DNA of 6,196 nt from Deferribacteraceae bacterium UBA1873. GTDB taxonomy: Bacteria; Chrysiogenota; Deferribacteres; Deferribacterales; Flexistipitaceae. Position 1 is the first letter of the stretch. Each line of letters begins with the position of its first letter. The notes under the pieces are model-generated. The model was not told the origin of the DNA. It did no database searches and was given only the letters and a program-made list of their open reading frames with translations. The translations under genes were made by a program, and so were the position numbers. The stretch is taken from the NCBI GenBank assembly GCA_002338145.1, contig DDHP01000078.1, positions 1-6,196 of the forward strand. Direction: 5' to 3'. This document shows, one piece after another, positions 1 through 5,689 of the stretch.

Positions 1-174
1 TATATGTTCGGCAGCGGGGATAAATGGGTAAATCACGGTTTCCTGCTTAATACTTCTAATTTAGATGTACGCTATCCCGAAGCGTTTGGTTATCTGAACC
101 AGACCTATGTGGAGCAAATGCAGGGACTTGCAATAACACAGGCTCTGAATTTTTTGAGTACTCCGCCTCAATAA
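1..174 (+). CDS. C-terminal end of an unidentified protein (57 codons)
   Basis: Reading frame 1 is open from the first base to a TAA at 172-174, so this is the 3' end of a gene that begins outside the window. The 57 visible residues include the stretches YMFGSGDKWVNHGFLL and RYPEAFGYLNQTYVEQ and end in LSTPPQ. The composition is soluble and aromatic-rich, with no membrane segment and no cysteine. I do not recognise the family from this tail and assign no function. That it is a real gene is supported by sensible codon use and by the strong intrinsic terminator starting 12 bases after the stop. It is convergent with the dipeptidase gene that follows. Confidence 0.75.
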   Translation, partial: YMFGSGDKWVNHGFLLNTSNLDVRYPEAFGYLNQTYVEQMQGLAITQALNFLSTPPQ

Positions 175-185
175 GCAAAACACTT

Positions 186-215
186 AAAGGCGGCTCAACT
201 GAGCCGCCTTTTTTT
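186..215 (+). terminator. Strong intrinsic terminator shared by two convergent genes
   Basis: GGCGGCTC (189-196) and GAGCCGCC (201-208) form a perfect 8-bp GC-rich stem around the tetraloop AACT. Flanking A and T bases can extend the pairing, and a run of seven T (209-215) follows. It ends the upstream + strand gene. On the - strand the same hairpin follows the pepD stop codon (214-216) directly, but its downstream T-rich tract is interrupted (TTTAAGTGTTTT), so termination there is probably weaker. Confidence 0.92.
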
Positions 216-1611
216 ATGCAAGTTTTTTTAGTGTATTCTGCAGTAAATAGAGTATTTTTTCAACGGATTCTAAATCAAGACGCTCCTCCGGGGAGTGTGC
301 GTTTTCTATAGTGGGTCCTATTGACACCATATCAAGGTTTCTGAACTTTTCTTTTATTATTCCACATTCTAGCCCGGCATGTATGATATCGACTTTTATC
401 TCTCTGTTGAAAATTTCTCTGTAGGTTTCCCGGACGGTTTTCAAAAGCTCTGATTCTGTATCCGGTGTCCAGCCGGGATACTCATTGCCGGTAGTGAATT
501 CCATGTTTGCTTTTTTTGCTGTATTTTCAATCTCTAACGTCAGATTGTCCATTCTTTCAGCATCAGAGCTTCTTTGGCTTACCAGAAACTCCACAAATCC
601 GTTTCTCATTGTGATAATAGCCAGATTTGACGATGCTTCCACTTTGTCATCAATTTCAGGTACATACGAGTGTACACCGTGTGGAACTTCATCAATAAAT
701 TTCAGTATATCTTTTGTGCATTGAGTGGGAATAGTTTTGTAAGAATTATTATGCCGGAGCATTTCGATAGATATGTAATCTTTTGCTTTAATATTGCAGA
801 TTATTTCTTTCAGATTCTCATATACTAAGCTCTCTTCCACAACAAATTCTGCATAGGCGTATCTTGGTATGGCATTGTGAGCATTTCCCCCTTCAATTTT
901 TATTAACCTGATATTTGTATTTTTAGCTATACAGCTTAAAGCTTTGCCCAGAAGTTTAATTGCATTGTATCTGTTTTTGTTTATATCAAGACCGGAATGA
1001 CCACCTTTTAATCCGTTTACTTCGATAGAAAACGTGTTTTTACTGTTTGACCAATCAAACGTATCAATTTTCTTTTTCACAAGTGTATCTCTGCCTCCGG
1101 CACAGCCGATAATAACTTCCCCTTCGGTTTCTGTGTCAAGATTTATCAACATATGCCCGGTAATCATTTTATCTCCAAGGTTGTTTGCCCCAACAAGGCC
1201 TCTTTCCTCGTCAACAGTAAAAACTAACTCTATATTGGGTTTGGAAATGTCAGCATCTGCCAAAAGAAGTGCTATGGCCATACCTGCACCGTTGTCAGCA
1301 CCGAGTGTTGTTCCATCTGCATTGAGCCATTTACCGTCCTTAATTATTTTAATGGGGTCTTTGTGAAAGTCATGTTTAATGTTATTGTGTTTTTCGCAAA
1401 CCATATCCATATGATTTTGGAGAGCAAGTGTTTTCTCACTGCCATTGTCAACTTTTATTGAAATATTGCCAGCACTGTCTATATTCCATGTATATTTTTT
1501 GGATTCAGCTCGGTGTATGAGCCAATTGGCAATCTGGGACTCGTTTCCGGAACATCTGGGAATGGACGAAATTTCCCGAAATATTTGCATAAATTTTTCC
1601 AAATCTGTCAT
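214..1611 (-). CDS. pepD: Aminoacyl-histidine dipeptidase (PepD, peptidase family M20C)
   Basis: This is a cytosolic di-zinc aminopeptidase-type enzyme that splits dipeptides such as Xaa-His and scavenges amino acids. At 465 residues it is close to the usual ~480. The metal and catalytic motifs are all present in family order: QNHMDMVCEK with His67 (ligand) and Asp69 (catalytic), LGADNG with bridging Asp106, TVDEERG with general base Glu135 and ligand Glu136, NLDTETEGE with Asp159, and ENAHSPEERL with His439. The lid domain shows GGHSGLDI (His205), NAIPR (246-250), and SQRSSD (345-350). HAGLECG (411-417) is also typical of M20C. Roles of individual residues are transferred from the family. 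The start is supported by AAGGAG (1618-1623), six bases before the ATG. The gene is monocistronic, divergent from the small gene at 1882, and its stop codon lies in the terminator of the gene to its left. No defects are seen. Confidence 0.96.
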   Translation of the reverse strand: MTDLEKFMQIFREISSIPRCSGNESQIANWLIHRAESKKYTWNIDSAGNISIKVDNGSEKTLALQNHMDMVCEKHNNIKHDFHKDPIKIIKDGKWLNADGTTLGADNGAGMAIALLLADADISKPNIELVFTVDEERGLVGANNLGDKMITGHMLINLDTETEGEVIIGCAGGRDTLVKKKIDTFDWSNSKNTFSIEVNGLKGGHSGLDINKNRYNAIKLLGKALSCIAKNTNIRLIKIEGGNAHNAIPRYAYAEFVVEESLVYENLKEIICNIKAKDYISIEMLRHNNSYKTIPTQCTKDILKFIDEVPHGVHSYVPEIDDKVEASSNLAIITMRNGFVEFLVSQRSSDAERMDNLTLEIENTAKKANMEFTTGNEYPGWTPDTESELLKTVRETYREIFNREIKVDIIHAGLECGIIKEKFRNLDMVSIGPTIENAHSPEERLDLESVEKILYLLQNTLKKLA

Positions 1612-1675
1612 ATCTGACTCCTTGAAGTTTAACTATAAAAAGATATTAAATGATTAACTGTGACATCTCAAGAAA

Positions 1676-1704
1676 ATTATACTTTTCGGCACCGATACAA
1701 AATT
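1676..1704 (-). promoter_or_regulatory. Possible sigma-70-type promoter for pepD
   Basis: On the - strand a perfect TATAAT lies at 1681-1676, about 65 bases before the pepD start codon. Seventeen bases upstream is AATTTT, a poor -35 element, so the assignment rests mostly on the -10 box in an AT-rich region. A second candidate, TATAGT (1637-1632), would leave almost no leader before the ribosome binding site and is less likely. Confidence 0.4.
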
Positions 1705-1743
1705 TTGTGTAAATTGTATTTACTATTAGACTAAAAATTGGGG

Positions 1744-1772
1744 TATTTTAAAATAGAAAAATATGTTATAAT
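1744..1772 (+). promoter_or_regulatory. Extended -10 promoter for the 97-residue protein gene
   Basis: A perfect TATAAT at 1767-1772 is preceded by TG and one base (1764-1766), giving an extended -10 element. This explains why the -35 region (TATTTT, 1744-1749, 17-bp spacing) can be poor. Transcription would begin near 1779 and give a leader of about 100 bases before the ATG at 1882. A string of A and T runs lies just upstream (1734-1760). Confidence 0.55.
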
Positions 1773-1830
1773 TACATACAGAGATTTTGGCGCAACTCTA
1801 TTTAGTCATGCTGCAACATCAGGGTAAGAA

Positions 1831-1848
1831 TTTTGCAATCATGCAAAG
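1831..1848 (+). other. Short hairpin in the leader of the small gene
   Basis: TTTTGCA (1831-1837) pairs with TGCAAAG (1842-1848) around the loop ATCA, inside the predicted ~100-base leader. It is followed by GTTTTATATATT. It could be a weak attenuator, an RNA stability element or chance. I could not match the leader to a known riboswitch class by eye. Confidence 0.25.
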
Positions 1849-1881
1849 GTTTTATATATTAGGTTTGAAGGGGGCACTGTA

Positions 1882-2175
1882 ATGAAGAAAGATAAGGTAA
1901 TTATTTCCAGTGATGCTGAAGACAGGGACTATCCTGAGGCAGTAATTTTAACCGAAAAGGATGCTCTGGAATTGTATAATGCTAAAACCGGGGAAAAAGT
2001 GGAATGCAGCAGTCCCAATGTGGATTATGTGGTGGTGGGGGATGGATTTTTCGAGTTTCACGGGCAGGATTATGGTACTATTAAGTTTGACAAACAGTTT
2101 GTGAAACTTGTGATAGACAAATCTTATTATGTAGGACAAAAACTTAAATCCAACAAACCTTACCAGATACGTTGA
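1882..2175 (+). CDS. Small hypothetical protein, 97 residues
   Basis: I do not recognise the family. The ATG is preceded by AGGGGG (1869-1874) with seven bases between, a good ribosome binding site, and by an extended -10 promoter; a hairpin follows the stop. The protein has no signal peptide, membrane segment or cysteine cluster (a single Cys near residue 42). It alternates charged and beta-prone stretches, such as PEAVILTEKDALELYNA near residues 19-35, VDYVVVGDGFFEF near 47-59 and KFVKLVID-like segments towards the end, and finishes with a basic tail. This suggests a small soluble, largely beta protein. It stands alone between a divergent dipeptidase gene and a convergent propeller gene, so context gives no clue to function. 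That it is a real gene is well supported; its role is unknown. Confidence 0.75.
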   Translation: MKKDKVIISSDAEDRDYPEAVILTEKDALELYNAKTGEKVECSSPNVDYVVVGDGFFEFHGQDYGTIKFDKQFVKLVIDKSYYVGQKLKSNKPYQIR

Positions 2176-2176
2176 G

Positions 2177-2207
2177 CAGTCCGGCAGTATTGCCAGACTG
2201 TTTACTT
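2177..2207 (+). terminator. Hairpin terminator after the small gene
   Basis: CAGTC-C-GGCA (2177-2186) pairs with TGCC-A-GACTG (2191-2200) around GTAT: nine pairs with one C/A mismatch, followed by TTTACTT. It starts two bases after the TGA of the 97-residue protein gene. The opposing propeller gene ends at 2202, inside the tail of this element. Read on the - strand the hairpin has no T-tract, so - strand transcripts may continue into the small gene as antisense. Confidence 0.7.
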
Positions 2208-3800
2208 AATTTCCAGATAGATAAATTCGCTTTTATCGCCGGCAAGAAGTCCTTTTCTGAAGTTTCGCAAAAGAAAAACGTATACTTTGCCAAAGCGCTC
2301 CTGCAGATAATAATCAACGATAACCGGATTGAACACATCAGATTCCCACACCCTTCTAAGCATATTGCTTTGCCATTTAAAACCGGCAAACTGTGATTCA
2401 GTATACTTGTCAAAGTTTGGCAAAAAAGCTGACAGACGCTTGTTCTTAAGCATAAAAACCTGTTTAGATGATGTTACAAAAATTCTGCCTTTCAAAGGTT
2501 TTTTATATTTTGTAAGTTCAAAAGTTTCGTCTGCGTAATCTTCACTGCTCAGTTTTTTCTTTATTTCTTCAGAGATAATAAAATCATACGGGGTATCCCC
2601 AAGACGCTCGTTGCTTTTGTATATTTTTCGCCCTGAATCGTATACTTCCAGATTATAGTCGTCATTCACATATAACGTTTCGTTTTCCGGATCTTTATCA
2701 ATATTTCCTAAACCGAAACCAAACAGCCCAAATTTTTCTGTCCCGGCGATGGAATCGCCTCTGCGGTAGCCATTTTGATAACTATAACGATATATATTTC
2801 CGTAATATTCTCCGTCGTATGATATCCGCTGAGCTGTAATTATCTTTTCGTTGTTAGCCAGGATTGTTCTGAATAAAAACGGAATCTCATCTTTTAGTAA
2901 TCTAAAATTATCTGCGTTGTCGCTCTTTTCGTAAATAAAAGATTTAATAGATCTTGTATTGGAAATATGGGATACAAAAATTTCATCATATCCGTTTTCA
3001 TTGAGATCCGCTACTTCTACACTGACTATTTCACTGAAATCATTTTTAATTTCTGTGACAAACTCGAAGCCGTCAGCTACAAAGCGGTAAATATGGATAT
3101 TTTTGTCATCAGCGGCAACTATATAGTCATAATCATCGTTGTAAAGATTTCCCACTGCGATACTTTTGAATCTCTGGTCAATGGGGCCGCTTCTGAGCAA
3201 ATCAACCGTTGTTTCAGAAGAAACTCCTGTATCTATATCTGAGTAATATAGTGTTTTGATAATTTCTGTACCTGCAAAAATGTCTACATTAATACCGCCG
3301 GAGGAATCCTGGCTGAATTTTATCCCGTATTCCGGATTCTTTGATATTCTGATATTCTTAGCACTGCTAAGATCCTGTTTTAATAAAAGCTGCGGGCGTT
3401 TGTCCATGTTTTCATAATCTACTGTGACATCTACAGGTGGACTACTGCTAAGCAAATCTGCCTTTTGAAAATCTTCATTTTTGTCCACAATAGTAGCTGT
3501 ACTGTATTTTTCAAAAATTTCCTGTATTTTTATTGAACCGATTTTTTCTTTCTTTTTGCCGAGGATTTCACCTGTTATAGGGTGCTTTATCGTTTCGGAT
3601 TCTCTATAAACATTATATGTTTTGCCGGGGTAAGCTCCATCGTCGAATGTCAGGTCAGTATATATTTTATCGTCTGCAATTTCGATAATGTAGCCTGAGC
3701 TTTTTGCGAAAAAATTGTCTATATCTTTTACCACAGGTTCATACCTTGCCCACAAAATTGCAGGAAATAATAAAAACAAAACAAAAATAACCTTTTTCAT
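2202..3800 (-). CDS. Exported FG-GAP/VCBS-like beta-propeller protein
   Basis: This is a 532-residue protein of unknown exact role, predicted to act in the periplasm or at the outer surface. Residues 1-18 form a Sec signal peptide (basic MKK, hydrophobic VIFVLFLLFPAIL, cleavage probably after LWA). There is no lipobox cysteine, so it is not a lipoprotein. Residues ~58-105 (GKTYNVYRE, HPITGEILG, and an IGSIKI strand) resemble the small beta domain found at the C-terminus of FlgT and in related envelope proteins. Residues ~210-390 hold FG-GAP-like repeats with Asp-rich calcium-type loops: VGNLYNDDYDYIVAADD, VADLNENGYDEIFV and LGNIDKDPENETLYVND, each followed by a beta hairpin. The region beyond 400 is probably further propeller blades. 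The start is set by AGAGG (3806-3810), five bases before the ATG. It has its own promoter, apart from the upstream radical SAM gene. Propeller and FlgT-like calls are by eye. Confidence 0.8.
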   Translation of the reverse strand: MKKVIFVLFLLFPAILWARYEPVVKDIDNFFAKSSGYIIEIADDKIYTDLTFDDGAYPGKTYNVYRESETIKHPITGEILGKKKEKIGSIKIQEIFEKYSTATIVDKNEDFQKADLLSSSPPVDVTVDYENMDKRPQLLLKQDLSSAKNIRISKNPEYGIKFSQDSSGGINVDIFAGTEIIKTLYYSDIDTGVSSETTVDLLRSGPIDQRFKSIAVGNLYNDDYDYIVAADDKNIHIYRFVADGFEFVTEIKNDFSEIVSVEVADLNENGYDEIFVSHISNTRSIKSFIYEKSDNADNFRLLKDEIPFLFRTILANNEKIITAQRISYDGEYYGNIYRYSYQNGYRRGDSIAGTEKFGLFGFGLGNIDKDPENETLYVNDDYNLEVYDSGRKIYKSNERLGDTPYDFIISEEIKKKLSSEDYADETFELTKYKKPLKGRIFVTSSKQVFMLKNKRLSAFLPNFDKYTESQFAGFKWQSNMLRRVWESDVFNPVIVDYYLQERFGKVYVFLLRNFRKGLLAGDKSEFIYLEIK

Positions 3801-3825
3801 AACTACCTCTTATTAATTTTTCGTA

Positions 3826-3856
3826 ATTGTAATACATCGACACGGTATCGTGTCAA
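3826..3856 (-). promoter_or_regulatory. Promoter of the propeller protein gene, long spacer
   Basis: On the - strand a perfect TTGACA (3856-3851) is followed after 19 bases by TACAAT (3831-3826), 25 bases before the start codon. A 16-nt reading with TATTAC (3834-3829) is the alternative. The 19-nt spacer is longer than the sigma-70 optimum, and most of it is filled by a palindrome, which is the arrangement seen at promoters controlled by MerR-family regulators. Confidence 0.6.
3839..3854. promoter_or_regulatory. 16-bp palindromic candidate operator
   Basis: GACACG (3839-3844) and CGTGTC (3849-3854) are perfect inverted copies around GTAT. The dyad overlaps the -35 hexamer and lies within the -35/-10 spacer of the promoter reading left. 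No T-tract follows it, so it is not a terminator. A regulator binding here could repress, or, if MerR-like, twist the DNA and activate. No regulator gene lies beside it in the window. Confidence 0.5.
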
Positions 3857-3919
3857 GTACTATATTTATTAATACCATTAAGTTGTTTTTCCGGGGATAA
3901 AGTTCATGTAAATCTTCAT

Positions 3920-5191
3920 TTAAGGATGTGAAGCAGAAAAATTTTCATCTTCAGTGTTCAATTTTGATCTCATCTTAGTCCTGATTTCGTTCATACCGCT
4001 GTAAAATTCGCTCATCATTACGGAAAGGAGGTATTTGCCATTTTCTGTAACGTAATACTTATTGTTATTTTTTTTGACGGCTCCGGCCAGTTTTAATAAA
4101 CCAAATTCAGCTTTAGGAAAACTATGTTTGAATTTAAAACCGAAGATATCCACCATCATTCTGTACTGTTTAATTGCGTGTTTTCTGAAGGATATCCCTT
4201 TGATAATTGAGATATTATTATTATTTACCAGTTTTTCATATTCTCTCAAAGAAAATGTATTGACGTAAAAAGTATCCCCAATAAAACTGAATGCCCCGGA
4301 GCCAAGTCCCACATATTCGTCATTATCCACAACATATTCATCGATAATTTCCGCCCTGTCCTTAGAAAAAGCCCATGAAGTTCGCTGCAGGTAATCCTCC
4401 CTGTTCATTTCTTTTAAAATTAACTGGTACAAATTTTTTTCGGTCTTAAGTGATTTGTAACCTTCTTTGTTTTTTATGCCGAAACCTTTTTCATTACCGA
4501 ACATCAAAGGGTAAAAAGTAATTTGACTGCTTTCAGCCGAGAGGACTTTATTAATATCATCTAAAAGGGATTGCTCTGACTGGCCGGGATAGTTAAAAAT
4601 CATATCTATGTTTACTATAGGGAAATGTGGGATTATTTTTTTTACCTTTTCCAGCTGCTGTTCACCAGAACCGAATTTTTCATATCTGCCTATCATTTTC
4701 AGATAATTGTCATCGAAAGTCTGTATCCCCACCGAAAGCCGGTCAATTCTGTCAACTGTGTTTTCAAGGATGGGTGAGGATATATGATCGGGGTCGCTCT
4801 CACAGGACACCTCTTTTATATCAAAAAGTTTTTTGGCAAAATCTATAGTTTTTGCTAATTCATCAGGAAGTACAGTGGGGGTACCTCCTCCTAAGTACAT
4901 TGCTCCGAAATTGTAGCCTTTCTCGGCGATAATTGTCATTTCTTTGCGTAATAATTTAAAATAGTAACGTGCCGTGTTTTCTTCAAAGTGAAACTTGTGA
5001 AATGTGCAGTAACTGCAAAAAGAAAAACAGAAAGGGATATGAAGATATAAAAGTCTTTTTTTATTGTCTTCAGATGTTGGAAATGAGAGTGTGTTAAGTT
5101 TTGAAAGTTTGAGATAATATTTGCATGCAGATTTCATTACAAAACTGGTTACAAATGCTTTATAACCAAGAGTTATATCGTTTATTTTCAT
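3920..5191 (-). CDS. Radical SAM protein, HemN/HemW (coproporphyrinogen oxidase-like) family
   Basis: A cytosolic 4Fe-4S enzyme or heme-handling protein of the HemN/HemW/ChuW superfamily. Numbered from the start chosen here (423 residues), LHIPFCFSFCSYC holds the cluster ligands Cys55, Cys59 and Cys62 (CX3CX2C). LGGGTPT (101-107) is the SAM-binding glycine motif, Glu131 lies in CESDPDHI, GIQTFDD is at 155-161, and GLGSGAFSF (295-303) matches the GxGAGAHS-type motif of HemN/HemW. The region from ~335 looks like the HemN C-terminal winged-helix domain. True HemN has a fourth Cys two residues after the third (CX2CXC); here it is Phe, as in HemW-type proteins, so coproporphyrinogen dehydrogenation is not assured. 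Heme chaperoning or anaerobic heme breakdown are alternatives. The ATG at 5212 adds seven residues but has no ribosome binding site, whereas TTGGAG serves the ATG at 5191. It has its own promoter, and no clear terminator follows. Confidence 0.88.
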   Translation of the reverse strand: MKINDITLGYKAFVTSFVMKSACKYYLKLSKLNTLSFPTSEDNKKRLLYLHIPFCFSFCSYCTFHKFHFEENTARYYFKLLRKEMTIIAEKGYNFGAMYLGGGTPTVLPDELAKTIDFAKKLFDIKEVSCESDPDHISSPILENTVDRIDRLSVGIQTFDDNYLKMIGRYEKFGSGEQQLEKVKKIIPHFPIVNIDMIFNYPGQSEQSLLDDINKVLSAESSQITFYPLMFGNEKGFGIKNKEGYKSLKTEKNLYQLILKEMNREDYLQRTSWAFSKDRAEIIDEYVVDNDEYVGLGSGAFSFIGDTFYVNTFSLREYEKLVNNNNISIIKGISFRKHAIKQYRMMVDIFGFKFKHSFPKAEFGLLKLAGAVKKNNNKYYVTENGKYLLSVMMSEFYSGMNEIRTKMRSKLNTEDENFSASHP

Positions 5192-5200
5192 CAAACTTGT

Positions 5201-5206
5201 CTCCAA
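5201..5206 (-). promoter_or_regulatory. Ribosome binding site that decides the radical SAM start
   Basis: On the - strand TTGGAG (5206-5201) lies nine bases before the ATG at 5191-5189. The bases before the alternative upstream ATG (5212-5210) read CACAAAATTC and contain no Shine-Dalgarno match. This favours the 423-residue protein over the 430-residue one. Confidence 0.6.
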
Positions 5207-5240
5207 TTTCATGAATTTTGTGAAATAATAAATTTGAAAA

Positions 5241-5269
5241 ACTATACTTTATTTTTAGTCAGTATTCAA
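5241..5269 (-). promoter_or_regulatory. Sigma-70-type promoter of the radical SAM gene
   Basis: On the - strand TTGAAT (5269-5264) and TATAGT (5246-5241) are separated by exactly 17 bases; each is one or two bases from consensus. Transcription would begin near 5234, leaving a leader of about 43 bases before the preferred start at 5191, or about 22 before the ATG at 5212. Confidence 0.65.
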
Positions 5270-5345
5270 GTTTAACTGTTTCTGCTTTCTTATTTTTTGC
5301 AATAAGAGTATTTTTATATAACTTTGTGGTGACGGTAATGACTGC

Positions 5346-5361
5346 TGTAAAATATTCTACA
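5346..5361. promoter_or_regulatory. Palindromic regulator box 1
   Basis: TGTAAAATATTCTACA is a 16-bp near-perfect palindrome with one asymmetric pair. It matches box 2 (5368-5383) at 14 of 16 positions. It is nested in a larger inverted repeat, ACTGCTGTA (5341-5349) and TACAGCAGT (5358-5366), which are exact complements around eight bases. It lies well upstream of the promoter at 5423-5438, where an activator would bind. Confidence 0.6.
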
Positions 5362-5367
5362 GCAGTT

Positions 5368-5383
5368 TGCAGAATATTCTACA
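5368..5383. promoter_or_regulatory. Palindromic regulator box 2
   Basis: TGCAGAATATTCTACA is a 16-bp palindrome with a perfect 12-bp-class core (AGAATATTCT) and one asymmetric outer pair. Its centre lies 22 bp, about two helical turns, from the centre of box 1, so two dimers would sit on the same face of the DNA. The joint consensus is TGTAGAATATTCTACA. I cannot name a regulator with this site. Confidence 0.6.
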
Positions 5384-5393
5384 AAAAAATATT

Positions 5394-5413
5394 TATTGAT
5401 TTTATTATCAATA
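5394..5413. promoter_or_regulatory. AT-rich dyad, possible IHF-type bending site
   Basis: TATTGAT (5394-5400) and ATCAATA (5407-5413) are exact inverted copies around TTTATT. Overlapping its right arm, TATCAA-TAGG-ATA (5406-5418) fits the IHF consensus WATCAA-N4-TTR with one mismatch. A bending site between enhancer boxes and a sigma-54 promoter would be typical, but such AT-rich matches arise easily by chance. Confidence 0.3.
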
Positions 5414-5422
5414 GGATAATAG

Positions 5423-5438
5423 TGGTATAAAATTTGCT
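5423..5438 (+). promoter_or_regulatory. Sigma-54-like (-24/-12) promoter
   Basis: TGGTAT-AAAAT-TTGCT fits TGGCAC-N5-TTGCW with two mismatches, and the invariant GG (5424-5425) and GC (5436-5437) are separated by exactly ten bases. Transcription would begin near 5449. The two palindromes lie about 73 and 95 bp upstream of that point, in the range of enhancer sites. An alternative reading is a sigma-70 extended -10 (TGG-TATAAA, 5423-5431) without a good -35. The sequence alone does not settle which is used. Confidence 0.5.
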
Positions 5439-5444
5439 TAATGA

Positions 5445-5460
5445 ATGCATGCATGCATGC
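5445..5460. repeat. Tetranucleotide repeat (ATGC)4
   Basis: Four perfect copies of the self-complementary unit ATGC lie between the promoter and the ribosome binding site. The tract can slip during replication and can also fold on itself. Its position would change leader length or the transcription start context rather than a reading frame. Confidence 0.85.
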
Positions 5461-5490
5461 CATATTAAATTAAATCAGGAATTCAAGCTT

Positions 5491-5689
5491 ATGAAAAAAC
5501 TTTTTTGCTTTGTTTCTGACTATGCTTATTGTAGGATGCAACAGCGGTAAATATGAAAGTGTAAAACCTGCAAACGGATGTTGTGAAAATTATCGTTAGT
5601 GATGTCAACGTGGACAATGTTTACTATTATGAAATGCAGAGTGGCACAGTTATATTAAGCTTTTTGTTTTGAAAAGTATGGATAAAATC
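5491..5689 (+). pseudogene. Broken FtrD-like (DUF2318) lipoprotein gene, N-terminal part only
   Basis: The ATG at 5491 follows AGGA (5477-5480). Read straight, it stops after 19 codons. Removing one T from the T6 run (5501-5506) gives MKKLF then ALFLTMLIVGCNSGKYESV, a clear lipoprotein signal with lipobox LIVGC. Removing one G at 5576-5577 continues into DVVKIIVSDVNVDNVYYYEM, and dropping two T at 5655-5656 gives KLFVLKSMD. This rebuilt sequence fits the start of FtrD-like/DUF2318 proteins, whose usual continuation (DGKIRxAFDACDVC and later CxxC) is absent. Family members occur in iron-uptake operons of the Cj1658-Cj1663 type in Campylobacter, with P19 and an ABC transporter. The assignment is from memory of the family pattern. 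Three indels and loss of the cysteine motifs make this non-functional unless the indels are sequencing errors. Confidence 0.7.

Noticed and set aside
1034..1366. Open frame of 110 codons on the + strand opposite pepD
   Set aside because: It lies wholly antisense to strongly conserved M20C motifs, lacks a ribosome binding site and has no protein-like pattern. It is a shadow of the real gene.
1779..1881. Riboswitch in the ~100-base leader of the small gene
   Set aside because: No match to the conserved cores of c-di-GMP, fluoride or other common classes was found by eye; only a small hairpin is present.
2172..2396. Open frame of 74 codons on the + strand overlapping the end of the small gene
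   Set aside because: It begins inside the end of the 97-residue protein gene, runs through its terminator and is antisense to the propeller gene; no ribosome binding site was seen.
5289..5306. CTTATT-N6-AATAAG inverted repeat as a terminator or operator
   Set aside because: Six AU-rich pairs with a six-base loop are too weak for termination, and no gene ends just upstream on the + strand. Chance is likely in such AT-rich DNA.
5341..5390. Repeated AATATTCTACA as the start of a CRISPR array or a transposon end
   Set aside because: There are only two copies, 22 bp apart and each palindromic, with no spacers, transposase or target duplication. Paired regulator boxes explain it better.
5479..5490. 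Adjacent GAATTC and AAGCTT sites just before an ATG, with GCATGC nearby, looking like a cloning polylinker
   Set aside because: No other vector sites or vector backbone are seen, and the flanking AT-rich sequence continues smoothly into native-looking coding relics. It is most likely coincidence.
5494..5507. A6-C-T6 tract as a programmed frameshift or transcriptional slippage site that would restore the lipoprotein
   Set aside because: Two further frameshifts and a gene fusion follow downstream, so one recoding event would not give a functional product. Decay is simpler.
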